The notes beneath the pieces were generated by a model. It did no database searches. It saw only the letters and a list, made by a program, of their open reading frames with translations, and was not told where the DNA came from. Of a stretch of 29,323 bases of DNA, positions 8,798 to 18,934 are shown piece after piece. Location of the stretch: positions 1-29,323 of the forward strand of contig RPFO01002052.1 in assembly GCA_009746045.1 (NCBI GenBank), in the 5' to 3' direction. How positions within the stretch are numbered: the stretch's first letter is position 1; every line of letters begins with the position of its first letter. A program made the translations under genes and the position numbers. The stretch is from Mesostigma viride (lineage: Eukaryota > Streptophyta > Mesostigmatophyceae > Mesostigmatales > Mesostigmataceae).

Positions 8798-11700
8798 CTA
8801 AGCAGCGGAGATGCACAGATAGCAATCGACCAGGTCGGCTGGGCGGGACTCCGGCCAATCAGCCAAATCCAGAGTAAAATGCAGGGGGTCATGCATATCT
8901 CGCTTCCACAGCCTAACCGCCAGAACGGCGTGGCCGGGCAAGAAAATCTCCTTCTGCCGTCTGTTTTGTCCCTCAACCCACCTAACCTCCTCCTTCTCCA
9001 GCACTGAGGCCTCCCTCACCACCTGCATCACCCAAAAAGGGTGGGCGGAATTGTGGTTCACGTCCTCTCTGTCTGACGGAACTGCGATGTAATCATACAT
9101 GCGCATCTGCCTGCCAATGGCATCCCTTTGATCCTTCAGCAGTTCCGCCCGCGTCAGCTGGCGAACCGGAGGGATGGGCTGCGTTGGCGGCATCAGGCGG
9201 AAAGTTTTCATCGTTTGGCCCTCATCGTTAAATTCCTCGATATGTGTCCACTCGGTCCGGCACTCCTCCCACCTGTTAGCTAGGCAGGCTGGGCAGTAGC
9301 ACGAAAAACGCCTCATCATCAGGAGCCCCGGGTCAGACTTGTCCAGGCGCCACCAGTGCGCTTGCTTGATGGCCTCGACACGCGTCGGTATCATACGGGC
9401 GCCGGAGTCGAGGTCCTGCAATGAGGGAGAATGTCAGAAACGGAAAGTTGGTATGTGTCAATAGATCAAGTACACATGAAGGGTCACTCTGCAGAGATAC
9501 CCCTTTGAAAGTGCTTTGCATGCATTTTTCACTATATAAGACGCTAATTCATACCAGTTCTTTTAGCATTATCAAATAATAAAATGCAAATGGGCAAAAG
9601 GTCACTCTGCAGAGATACCTCAATCAAGTTCAAGAAAAATTGAGTTTCGCACCTCAGGAAAATGAAAGAAATGACGGTGGACGCCCTCTGCCCGAGCGCG
9701 GGCCGACTCCCTGCTCGTGGTTTTGCCTCCTTCCCAGCTGTCCCGCATGTACTTGACGATCTGGCGCCCTGTAACGATGCCCTGGTTCTCAGGAATGCAT
9801 TGCATGTTCCTCACAATGCACTTGAACTTCGCTCCCTGACCATCCACCTCCCCCTTCCCGTGCTGCTCACCCAAGTAGTGGTACTCGAAGGATTCCAAGT
9901 CGGGATCCTGCATGAGGAGGCGGAAGACGGCGTTAACCACGTACTTGGACTTGAACTGGGATGAGCAGTTGTCAGAGCACATGAACATCCTCTTCACCCC
10001 CACACCAAGTCCGCGCAGGGTTTCCATGATTGTCCTCAGCGCGTAGACGAGCGCCCGCTCTCCCCGCTTCATCTTGGCTTCCCCGAGAAAAAAGAACGTT
10101 CGCTTTGCCATCGCACCATTGTGCAAATATCGCACGATCATGGGCATGAGGACAAAGCTCGTCTTGTGAAAGTACTGCGACTGCAGTTGGACGTAGTTGT
10201 TGTTCTCGTAATTCTCGGCCCAATCTCCATGCACGAGCACATCCCCCTCAGTCATGTTCCTCTCCCGGTCCTTGATCGTTGCCGACTGCCACCATGACGT
10301 AAAGCAGTGGTTGGTAAAGTCCTCCCAACTCTCGATAATCGCCAGCCTCAGCTGCGCGGGCGTTGACCTCATCGTTTCCTGTACGGGCCGCTTGACCTTC
10401 TCCGGGACCCGCCGATCGGTCGCGTCCTGTTTTAACCAAGGGATGAAGTAAATTTGCAAGTAACATATTCATAAAGTATCAGAAAAGCCTTTAATTAACA
10501 TCGCGCTGCAGAATGACGCTGCGAAATAATTGCGTCACAAAATCCAAACACGCTTACCTCCCCTGCCGGTCGGGAAACCACTACCTCCTTCTTCACGTAT
10601 CTGAACCAATTTAGTAGTTCTGTTGAATTCTTGTCCCGGTCACACAACACCCAGTCTTTGATGCCACACCGGGACTCGGGACACGAGTTCTCCATACATG
10701 CCCTCTTCAGAATGCGAAAGACAGACCCCTCCTCCATGGATGGGTCCCCTACCCTTGGCACCCCTTCCTCATCCTCCACGATCCTCTCATTTATTTCAAG
10801 ATCGTCAAGGTCTTGCCCCTGCCATTCATCTTCCGTCACATTATTGTCCCCTCCCTCCTCTTCGTTTCTCGCCGAGTTTGCCCCACCCCCCAGCTCACTA
10901 CCCCCATCCGCCTCCGCCACACGGCAATGGAAGTGCTTCACCCATTCGGTCGTGTGCAGGCTTTCGAACATCCCGCACGTGCCGTCAGGCAATCTCGCCC
11001 TTGAACATCCCTCACACTCGTCGCCGCACTTGCAGTTCTTGCCGTGCTTCGCCTTGCAGTACCTAGTCCATGCCGCTACCTTCGACTGCATGACCGTATG
11101 CGTCTCACAGGCGCACACGTTTCTCTCCTTCCACTTCCCCTTGACGGTTTTGGGGGCGTACTTGCAGAAAGTCGTATATCCGACATGGATGCCGACATCC
11201 TTCTCATACTGCGGACTTTTCTTGTCCCAGTACGTGTGCTCCGCTAAAAACTTGAGATATATGTCCTCCTTCGAGGTGAGGTAGAAGTAGGCCCCTTGGA
11301 CACCAACCAAAATCGCACGATTGCCAACTCGTTCGTGCGTCTTTATGGTATCCCTCTCTTGGGGCGAAGCGCGCGAGTTCTCCTCATCAGTCCAAGCCTG
11401 CGCGATCGACTCGATTACAAATTGGGGCAACTTCCTCTTCTTTCGCGCCAGCGCACGCGTCAGGAACTCCATCTTCTGTTGCTTTCTGATCGCCCGAACT
11501 TTGAGAATGGTCTTCGCGGGGACACCCGTCATTCTCTCCAACTCTGCCGCCGAAAACTCCTTCTCGATGTCGTCCCCACAAAAAAGAGTTGACACCAAAA
11601 TGATCTTGACGTCTCTGTCATGGTCGGATTTCGACAGGTCGTCAAAAAGGGCGATCAGCCGAGCCACCCAAGACCTCGACAGTTGTGCAAGCCGCTGCTC

Positions 11701-12353
11701 ATCAAAAAGCTTGGCCACCGGAATGTCAAAATGCTCCGCCTTGAGCTCGTCAGCCCTCTTATTGAAGCCATCAACAATCTCCTCAAAAGAGGCCCGCTTG
11801 GTAGATTCATTCCTCATGTGATGAACTACGTTGTACGCCTCATCAGCAAGATGAGTCCCCACAACAGACTTCTTCTCGGCGTACTGGCCAGGCCTTTTCG
11901 CTGGCTTCCTGACGGCGGGCGAGGTGCTGCGGTTCTCTTTCCCGAAATTTCGTTTCGAGCTGTTTTTCAGATCCGCTGCAAGGGGCGTCGGTGTCCCGAT
12001 GCTCAAGTTGTGGGCATTGAGTCGATTAGCAAAGCCGCCACGCAAGAAGGAGGAGGTTGGCGAAAGAAACACCCGTTCCCGTGCTGCAGAAACAAAAAGA
12101 AATTCACGGACAATTAACATATTAGCAGGGTCACTCCGCGAAATGACCCCACCTTCTTCGCAGATACAAAAGAATCTCATTTGCGAAGCAAATAAAGAGA
12201 AAGTCAAACTTCATGAAATTTTTGGTAGCTCTGCAGCGCGACCCTTGCGAAGTTACACACAAGTTTTAAGGCCTTTTCGTATGGAACTGAGAAGAGGTCG
12301 CGCTGCAGCGCGACCAAGATTTGCATCATTGGAAACACACCTTCCCGGCTCAT
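8798..12353 (-). CDS. DDE/RNase H-fold transposase-like protein (spliced)
   Basis: The model is exons 12353-12341 (tentative, 13 nt, ATGAGCCGGGAAG), 12083-10558, 10426-9653 and 9415-8798. Junctions are gaag|gtgtgt, gag|gtaagc and gag|gtgcga donors with AG acceptors. The two downstream junctions are phase 0, and the first joins 1+2 nt in frame. About 971 residues have no frameshift. An N-terminal basic region is followed by a helical part (DDIEKEFSAAELERMTGVPA) and a Cys/His-rich putative zinc cluster (NVCACETHTVM, KNCKCGDECEGC). The catalytic-like core lies in the third exon: VHGDWAENYE (Asp ~581), CSDNCSSQFKSK (Asp ~665), GEQHGKGEVDGQGAKFK (Asp ~708). A second Cys motif, FSCYCPACLANRWEEC, is in the last exon. 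The D-D-HGKG-D signature matches a transposase-like family widespread in animals whose formal name I cannot give. Terminal inverted repeats were not identified, so it may be a domesticated or orphan gene. Confidence is high for the gene, moderate for activity. Confidence 0.75.
9416..9652 (-). repeat. Intron with two 22-bp palindromes, family 2
   Basis: The last intron of the transposase-like gene carries copies at 9481-9502 and 9599-9620. Both read GGTCACTCTGCAGAG followed by a slightly changed right arm (ataccc, atacct). They have identical left arms and lie 118 bp apart. Confidence 0.75.
10427..10557 (-). repeat. Intron with one degenerate family-2 palindrome
   Basis: The copy at 10498-10519 contains TCGCGCTGCAGAATGACGC. 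The CTGCAG centre and both inner arms are preserved, while the outermost bases have diverged. Confidence 0.55.
12084..12340 (-). repeat. First intron with three family-2 palindromes
   Basis: Copies lie at 12128-12149 (GGTCACTCCGCGAAATGACC), 12223-12244 and 12295-12316. The last contains a perfect 20-bp palindrome GGTCGCGCTGCAGCGCGACC (12296-12315). On the minus strand the acceptor is tttgtttctgcag ending at 12084. Confidence 0.7.
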
Positions 12354-12650
12354 TTTTCAGGCGTGTCGTGTCGTTGCCGAGGTACCTGGATGATCACACC
12401 AAGACAGGAAAATACGTGAATTAATTCATGGAATTATTTAAGATTCTACTAAATGAAATTGAATATTGAACATAATTGTTTTAATCATTACTGTTTAATT
12501 ATGTAGCAGAAATATGGAAAGTATTTATTGGTATTTATATAGTTTTGATTAGTATTTAGTACTATTTCTATTACAATCATTATTGTTTAGATAGAAGAAA
12601 TATGAACTGGACAGACTAGCTATCTCTAATACTAAATATTTTCTACTTAT
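12354..12650. other. AT-rich intergenic DNA
   Basis: This is strongly AT-rich sequence (12420-12650) without a supported gene. It resembles in composition the AT-rich DNA at 18533-18780 on the other side of the retroelement, so both are probably the flanks into which the element inserted. The promoter of the minus-strand gene would lie here, but no specific element is identifiable. Confidence 0.5.
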
Positions 12651-12839
12651 TGTATGAAAAAAAGAATGATGTCCATAAATATATCCCGGCCCCTCCACCT
12701 TCCACACATGTGTCCACCGATCCTTCCCTTTACTCCACCAGTCTCCGCTGCTTACGTCACATGTCTCGGCTTATGCAACGCGGCAACTTTCATGCATCCT
12801 ATCTCGAAGCCTGCAGCTTGAAGAAGCTTACCAGCTTAC

Positions 12840-13332
12840 GGCCGGGCCCACTTCAAATGTTCCGAAAAGTGTGACACTTTTGGTCGTTTTTTTGACTTTT
12901 TCGACGATCGTCACTCTGCAGAGTGATTCGTCGTGCGAAATCGTGCGAAATTGTGCGAAATTTGCTGAAATCGTGTGAAATTTGCTGAAATCGTGCGAAT
13001 TTGTGCGAAATTTGCTGAAATTGTGCGAAATTTCATGTGAAAAATGTCGACGGTAAAAAATTTTGATGTGCACAACGTGTGTGAATTCATGCGAAATTTT
13101 GTCAAACGTCACTCCCCAAAACGACCCTTGGTTGAAATCCATGCGAAATTGTGCGAAATCATGCAAAATTGTGCGAAATCGTGCGAAATCGTGCGAAAAT
13201 GTGTGAAAATTTTGCGAAAATCACGCGAAAATCACGCGAACTCGTGCGAAATTTTATTTTTTTTTTGCAAAAAACGACCAAAAGTGTCACACACTTGGCT
13301 TGGACGGCGGAACATTTGAAGTGGGCCCGGCC
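12840..13332. mobile_element. TIR (MITE-like) element, 493 bp, TSD TTAC
   Basis: The perfect terminal inverted repeats are 25 bp, beginning GGCCGGGCCCACTTCAAATG (12840-12864 and 13308-13332). A second inverted block (12871-12891 with 13270-13290, tgacacttttggtcg) follows. Both ends are flanked by TTAC (12836-12839, 13333-13336). The interior consists of imperfect tandem gtgcgaaat-type 9-11 bp repeats plus one 22-bp family-2 palindrome at 12908-12929. There is no coding capacity beyond repeat-derived frames, so it is non-autonomous. Excising the element with one TTAC restores the surrounding RT-element frame, which confirms the boundaries. The superfamily is not assigned; a 4-bp TSD is not diagnostic. 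Confidence 0.85.
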
Positions 13333-14178
13333 TTACACATTGCCGTCGGGTCGTGCTCCCCAGCTGATCTGCAAGTCCCCCGCTCCCATGCCACTAGTCT
13401 GCGAGGCCTTCTCTCACGTATCATTCGGCACCGTGTCAATGGGAATGCAGATGCACTGCGTCCGCGCCGTTTGCTGATCTCACCTTTCATTCATGCTGCG
13501 ATGGATGAGCTGTGTTTGCCACACATTCTGCATTTGCCGCAAGTGCAGGCTGCGATGCCGCTCGTGGTGCGCAACACTTTCGGCACTCCCATTGCTGCCT
13601 GGCATTACTCTCCCACCTTGGGACAAATGGTTTTCAGCAACGGGAAGGTCAGCCGCGATACAACGCCCACCGAGCTGGCCACCATCTTGGCAGGGCCCTG
13701 CCCCTGCCAACAACAACGGTATTTCAAGTACCTTGATCCCACCTCACAGCACGTCATGACCGCTGACCTCAGCATCCTGCCGAGCCACACGCTTGTAGAC
13801 CTTTTTGCCAAAGGCACCAAGTTTCGGCCGTGGGTCCAGCGCACGTGTGCCAAAGAGGTGAATGCACTGCTCTCCACATCACTGCGCAAATTTTGCAATG
13901 CCATGAGCACGGACCTACAGCTTGCTCCCCTTGCCATGGAACCGTGGTTTCGCGCCGTCATTCACGAATGCAATGCACGTCTCACCAGGCTTGATTACCG
14001 TCTCCAGCAGGTCCACCGCACCACCTGGCTCAACACCACAGATAAAGCACTTCTTGACCACTTCAAGCAGGACTTTATCATCACGTGTGTTGACAAGAGT
14101 GCCAACAACTTTGCTTTCATATGCAAGAAGCACTACCTTGCTACTTTGCAACACGAGTTGGCGTCCAGCCCTACCTAT
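13333..14178 (+). pseudogene. Penelope-like ORF, N-terminal part of copy 1
   Basis: The frame reads HIAVGSCSPADLQVPRSHAT onward to the insertion point of copy 2. It includes the region upstream of the RT fingers (HFKQDFIITCVDKSANNFAF, then ICKKHYLATLQHELASSPTY), which corresponds to the conserved pre-RT block (K.DK...Y) of Penelope-like elements. The segment from 13645 to 14178 is duplicated antisense at 16085-16618 with a single base difference noticed (14166 versus 16097). The copy is disrupted and cannot make a full protein. Confidence 0.8.
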
Positions 14179-16089
14179 CAAAGAGACAACCAGCGCAGGC
14201 CAGAAATCGGGAGAATCCGGACCATGGTAGCTCGAGCCTGCCGTTATCTTTTCCGCGTTTTCGAGTCGTTCAGGATGATGAAGATGAATGGTGATGGAAA
14301 TGTGTATCCTTGTGCATTGAAATTATGGCTGGCTTACGTGTGGAGCGACTAGATGACCTAGACGGTGGGGCCGGAAACAGCATGCTTGATCAGGGCGTGT
14401 GTTTCTAGCCTAACTGGCCGGGAGTGTCTAGTGGTGAGCACCATTGCTGCGATCGCTCTCCCACCATTTACGAGGAAATACCCGCAAATGGAAAACCACT
14501 GAAAAGGTCTAGCTAGTCAGTCATCACGTTAGCCATGCCATGATTCCAAACGTCCAAGAACTGCACACGGTGCAAAGGCAAAAAGCCGGAGGACAGCACT
14601 TTCAAATGTGCGGCGGGAACCAAAAGCCCGCGGATGCCAGAAAACATCGTGTTGCGGCAGCGACGCGACGATGTGGACAACGAATCCAGTGCCAAGCTCG
14701 GAACGGCCGCAAAGGAGATCTGGCATCACAGGGTTCAGATGTGCGGAGATACTATGCGATCCAGCCGGTCCACGACCTGTTTGTAGAGCTTGTGCCAAGG
14801 GGCAGCACCGAACAGATGTGGGTGACGTTGCAAAAAACATCGGACTTGACGGAGCATAATGGCTCGGTCATAGTCTTTGACCAATAAACGCTGCAAGAGT
14901 TCAACAAGAGTCGTGATGAAATCAACACGATAAGAACAAAGACGGGAAAAACGATGTAACTGAGAAAGAACAACACCATATTTTGCTGTGTGGGAAAGGA
15001 GACTGTGAATATCGGGGTAACGAATAAAAGGAATTTGCTGGTATTTAGGATCCTTGCGCTTATCATAGATAGCCGTACGCCAGCCCTTCTTGTTATGGGT
15101 AATGTTAAGATCGAGGTAATTGCAATGAGTATCCTCCGACGTGAGCTTTAATGTGAGGGACGCTTGCGGGTAGATGCCAGGCAGACCAGCGGTGATATAC
15201 AAATGGGTTGCGAAATCAGGGTTGTCGAAAGCGATGACATCATCAATGTATCGACATGTATGGATAAAACGCCTGATGAGAACATCATCGTTTGAGGCAA
15301 TGAGATTCTCCATGAATGCAAGCTCATAAGTGTATAGATAGAGGTTTGCAAGGAGCCCGGCACAGTTAGTGCCCATAGGGATGCCGATAGCTTGTTGGTA
15401 TACATTGCCCGCAAAACAGATGAAGGTGTTATCAACAAGATAAGAGATCCAATGGACAAGGTCAGCCTTCGTGATAATATAATTATAACCATCCCGCACG
15501 ATAGCACCTGCCGCGATCCCTGAGAGCCACGTTGCCGTGGGCTTGGTCTGAGAAACACGCACGTGCAGGTGGTTGCGCCCGTGAGGCCTACGTGCATACA
15601 GACGAGTAAGGAGGCTATCTAAACGAGCTTTCAAATCGTGCAAATCTAGTGTGGTATATAGAGTGGTGAAATCATAGGTGGCTATGGGCATAGGTATACG
15701 TTTCTCTGCTGCTGTCTTAGAACGGCTAAGGGCGGCAAGGCGTAGGCGTACTTGGGCTGAGTCTATGACGATCCAACTACCAGCGCATTCATACCCGGCA
15801 TTCGACAGCACCTCCACCCATAATGCATTGGCTTCGGGGAGAAGAGCATTCAAAGCATGGCAGATGAGTTTCGAGAGAGGCATCAGTGGGGCTGAATGCG
15901 ACGCAGCAATGGTGCGCAAAGCAACAGGAGTTTTGTGCAGCTTAAGAGTGAGATACAGATATGGGAACGTAGTGGTGGTGGCGCGTCGCTGCCGCTTAAG
16001 GAATGCCCGAGCAAAAATGTTTTGGCTGTGCAGAAAAGCCCGATGAGCAGCGGTGATACTGGCGGTGGACTGTGCACGCTGAACATAGG
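14176..16089. repeat. Left arm of 1914-bp inverted repeat
   Basis: This arm is the reverse complement of 16619-18532, the same 1914-bp length. Translated frames in both arms are identical (for example the 122-, 115-, 104- and 149-codon frames occur in both). The two arms enclose a 529-bp spacer (16090-16618). It arises from the nested self-insertion and would form a very long hairpin if transcribed. Confidence 0.9.
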
Positions 16090-16618
16090 TAGGGCTAGAC
16101 GCCAACTCGTGTTGCAAAGTAGCAAGGTAGTGCTTCTTGCATATGAAAGCAAAGTTGTTGGCACTCTTGTCAACACACGTGATGATAAAGTCCTGCTTGA
16201 AGTGGTCAAGAAGTGCTTTATCTGTGGTGTTGAGCCAGGTGGTGCGGTGGACCTGCTGGAGACGGTAATCAAGCCTGGTGAGACGTGCATTGCATTCGTG
16301 AATGACGGCGCGAAACCACGGTTCCATGGCAAGGGGAGCAAGCTGTAGGTCCGTGCTCATGGCATTGCAAAATTTGCGCAGTGATGTGGAGAGCAGTGCA
16401 TTCACCTCTTTGGCACACGTGCGCTGGACCCACGGCCGAAACTTGGTGCCTTTGGCAAAAAGGTCTACAAGCGTGTGGCTCGGCAGGATGCTGAGGTCAG
16501 CGGTCATGACGTGCTGTGAGGTGGGATCAAGGTACTTGAAATACCGTTGTTGTTGGCAGGGGCAGGGCCCTGCCAAGATGGTGGCCAGCTCGGTGGGCGT
16601 TGTATCGCGGCTGACCTT
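14179..16618 (-). mobile_element. Penelope-like copy 2, 5'-truncated, nested antisense
   Basis: A 2.44-kb second copy sits on the minus strand inside copy 1, flanked by CCTAT on both sides (14174-14178, 16619-16623). Its 3' end lies at 14179 and its truncated 5' end at 16618, corresponding to copy-1 position 13645. Two bases of microhomology (GG/CC) occur at the 5' junction. 5' truncation plus a short target duplication is typical of target-primed reverse transcription. Every translated comparison between the copies was identical apart from one base, so the insertion is very recent or the copies are homogenised. Confidence 0.85.
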
Positions 16619-16636
16619 CCTATGTTCAGCGTGCAC
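14735..16636 (-). CDS. Penelope-like reverse transcriptase (copy 2)
   Basis: The 633-codon frame is uninterrupted. RT motifs appear in order: pre-RT block CVDKSANN (~154-161), RT2 YLTLKLHKTPVALRTIAAS (~228-246), motif A YDFTTLYTTL (321-330, Asp322), motif B IGIPMGTNCAGLLANLYLYT (417-436), motif C CRYIDDVIAF (461-470, Asp465/466), then YLDLNI and IYDKRKDPKY. These are the signatures of the Penelope-like RT lineage (YDFSTLYTT / IGIPMGTNCAP / RYIDDV in animal relatives). All catalytic aspartates are present. The first six residues (MHAEHR) come from antisense copy-1 sequence, so the apparent start is accidental; the true N-terminus is missing. No GIY-YIG domain is seen. Possibly active RT, but not a complete element. 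Confidence 0.85.
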   Translation of the reverse strand: MHAEHRKVSRDTTPTELATILAGPCPCQQQRYFKYLDPTSQHVMTADLSILPSHTLVDLFAKGTKFRPWVQRTCAKEVNALLSTSLRKFCNAMSTDLQLAPLAMEPWFRAVIHECNARLTRLDYRLQQVHRTTWLNTTDKALLDHFKQDFIITCVDKSANNFAFICKKHYLATLQHELASSPTYVQRAQSTASITAAHRAFLHSQNIFARAFLKRQRRATTTTFPYLYLTLKLHKTPVALRTIAASHSAPLMPLSKLICHALNALLPEANALWVEVLSNAGYECAGSWIVIDSAQVRLRLAALSRSKTAAEKRIPMPIATYDFTTLYTTLDLHDLKARLDSLLTRLYARRPHGRNHLHVRVSQTKPTATWLSGIAAGAIVRDGYNYIITKADLVHWISYLVDNTFICFAGNVYQQAIGIPMGTNCAGLLANLYLYTYELAFMENLIASNDDVLIRRFIHTCRYIDDVIAFDNPDFATHLYITAGLPGIYPQASLTLKLTSEDTHCNYLDLNITHNKKGWRTAIYDKRKDPKYQQIPFIRYPDIHSLLSHTAKYGVVLSQLHRFSRLCSYRVDFITTLVELLQRLLVKDYDRAIMLRQVRCFLQRHPHLFGAAPWHKLYKQVVDRLDRIVSPHI

Positions 16637-18532
16637 AGTCCACCGCCAGTATCACCGCTGCTCATCGGGCTTTTCTGCACAGCCAAAACATTTTTGCTCG
16701 GGCATTCCTTAAGCGGCAGCGACGCGCCACCACCACTACGTTCCCATATCTGTATCTCACTCTTAAGCTGCACAAAACTCCTGTTGCTTTGCGCACCATT
16801 GCTGCGTCGCATTCAGCCCCACTGATGCCTCTCTCGAAACTCATCTGCCATGCTTTGAATGCTCTTCTCCCCGAAGCCAATGCATTATGGGTGGAGGTGC
16901 TGTCGAATGCCGGGTATGAATGCGCTGGTAGTTGGATCGTCATAGACTCAGCCCAAGTACGCCTACGCCTTGCCGCCCTTAGCCGTTCTAAGACAGCAGC
17001 AGAGAAACGTATACCTATGCCCATAGCCACCTATGATTTCACCACTCTATATACCACACTAGATTTGCACGATTTGAAAGCTCGTTTAGATAGCCTCCTT
17101 ACTCGTCTGTATGCACGTAGGCCTCACGGGCGCAACCACCTGCACGTGCGTGTTTCTCAGACCAAGCCCACGGCAACGTGGCTCTCAGGGATCGCGGCAG
17201 GTGCTATCGTGCGGGATGGTTATAATTATATTATCACGAAGGCTGACCTTGTCCATTGGATCTCTTATCTTGTTGATAACACCTTCATCTGTTTTGCGGG
17301 CAATGTATACCAACAAGCTATCGGCATCCCTATGGGCACTAACTGTGCCGGGCTCCTTGCAAACCTCTATCTATACACTTATGAGCTTGCATTCATGGAG
17401 AATCTCATTGCCTCAAACGATGATGTTCTCATCAGGCGTTTTATCCATACATGTCGATACATTGATGATGTCATCGCTTTCGACAACCCTGATTTCGCAA
17501 CCCATTTGTATATCACCGCTGGTCTGCCTGGCATCTACCCGCAAGCGTCCCTCACATTAAAGCTCACGTCGGAGGATACTCATTGCAATTACCTCGATCT
17601 TAACATTACCCATAACAAGAAGGGCTGGCGTACGGCTATCTATGATAAGCGCAAGGATCCTAAATACCAGCAAATTCCTTTTATTCGTTACCCCGATATT
17701 CACAGTCTCCTTTCCCACACAGCAAAATATGGTGTTGTTCTTTCTCAGTTACATCGTTTTTCCCGTCTTTGTTCTTATCGTGTTGATTTCATCACGACTC
17801 TTGTTGAACTCTTGCAGCGTTTATTGGTCAAAGACTATGACCGAGCCATTATGCTCCGTCAAGTCCGATGTTTTTTGCAACGTCACCCACATCTGTTCGG
17901 TGCTGCCCCTTGGCACAAGCTCTACAAACAGGTCGTGGACCGGCTGGATCGCATAGTATCTCCGCACATCTGAACCCTGTGATGCCAGATCTCCTTTGCG
18001 GCCGTTCCGAGCTTGGCACTGGATTCGTTGTCCACATCGTCGCGTCGCTGCCGCAACACGATGTTTTCTGGCATCCGCGGGCTTTTGGTTCCCGCCGCAC
18101 ATTTGAAAGTGCTGTCCTCCGGCTTTTTGCCTTTGCACCGTGTGCAGTTCTTGGACGTTTGGAATCATGGCATGGCTAACGTGATGACTGACTAGCTAGA
18201 CCTTTTCAGTGGTTTTCCATTTGCGGGTATTTCCTCGTAAATGGTGGGAGAGCGATCGCAGCAATGGTGCTCACCACTAGACACTCCCGGCCAGTTAGGC
18301 TAGAAACACACGCCCTGATCAAGCATGCTGTTTCCGGCCCCACCGTCTAGGTCATCTAGTCGCTCCACACGTAAGCCAGCCATAATTTCAATGCACAAGG
18401 ATACACATTTCCATCACCATTCATCTTCATCATCCTGAACGACTCGAAAACGCGGAAAAGATAACGGCAGGCTCGAGCTACCATGGTCCGGATTCTCCCG
18501 ATTTCTGGCCTGCGCTGGTTGTCTCTTTGATA
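16619..18532. repeat. Right arm of 1914-bp inverted repeat
   Basis: This arm is the counterpart of 14176-16089. It contains the RT C-terminal half and the 3' non-coding region of copy 1. It ends at ttgtctctttgata, after which AT-rich flanking DNA begins at 18533. Confidence 0.9.
16624..17973 (+). pseudogene. Penelope-like RT, C-terminal part of copy 1
   Basis: This is the continuation of copy 1 downstream of the nested insertion. It reads VQRAQSTASITAAHRAFLHS and then all RT motifs (YDFTTLYTTL, IGIPMGTNCAGLL, CRYIDDV) to the stop TGA at 17971-17973. The catalytic residues are intact but it is separated from its N-terminal half by 2.44 kb. The longest apparent + frame (from 16789) lacks the fingers region. 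About 560 bp of 3' non-coding sequence follows, containing no open frame and no poly(A) tail that I can see. Confidence 0.8.
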
Positions 18533-18851
18533 AATATATGTAATATTGTCATAAAATTTTATCTATATTTTAAATTTGTATTCATGGCATTAATCTATCT
18601 AGTACTAGTCATATATATAAAAAACTAGTACAGTAAGTTAGCAGTAAATAGGAAAATATATTTAACAAATATTAGAAAGAACATATATCATATTCATAAC
18701 AATAATCATAAAAATAAGCATATGGACAGCAGAAAGTTTAAATATATTGGCTAGCATGTTAGTATATATTCTGATCAGACACTCCGCAAAGGTGAAAACC
18801 TTTGCGTTCAGTGCCGGGCCGCGGAAAACGCGGAAAACGCGATCTGCAAAT

Positions 18852-18934
18852 GAATCCGACCGGAATCGAACTGGGGACCTCTCGCACCAATTTTGCTGAC
18901 TATAGGACGGACGTCTCCGGATACCATGGCATCG
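18852..18934 (-). ncRNA. tRNA-like / SINE-like fragment
   Basis: On the minus strand the sequence has a B-box-like CCAGTTCGATTCC and an upstream ATGGTATCCGGAGACG that could be a degenerate A box. The T-stem does not pair properly (three of five pairs), so I do not call a tRNA gene. It could be a tRNA-derived SINE head or coincidence. Confidence 0.25.

Larger units (their letters stand above)
12650..18532 (+). mobile_element. Penelope-like retroelement copy 1, interrupted twice
   Basis: The outer, older element is on the + strand. Its reading frame is open from about 12650 to 12839, resumes at 13337-14178 and finishes at 16624-17973, followed by about 550 bp of 3' non-coding sequence to 18532. 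The interruptions are the TIR element 12840-13332 and the antisense copy 14179-16618. Removing each insert plus one target duplication leaves the frame continuous. Uninterrupted length would be about 2.9 kb. The 5' boundary is uncertain and may be truncated; no GIY-YIG endonuclease motif is visible. Confidence 0.75.

Noticed and set aside
12828-13319. Open frames such as MRNHAKLCEIVRN on both strands inside the TIR element
   Set aside because: They are products of the gtgcgaaat microsatellite. No domain is present and they differ by repeat phase.
12650-14178. GIY-YIG endonuclease domain in the retroelement
   Set aside because: No GIY..YIG-like spacing is visible upstream of the RT. The 5' end may be truncated.
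17974-18532. Hammerhead ribozyme in the Penelope-like 3' region
   Set aside because: Penelope-like elements can carry them, but the only candidate (CTGAACGACTCGAAA near 18436) lacks a stem II and the CTGANGA core.
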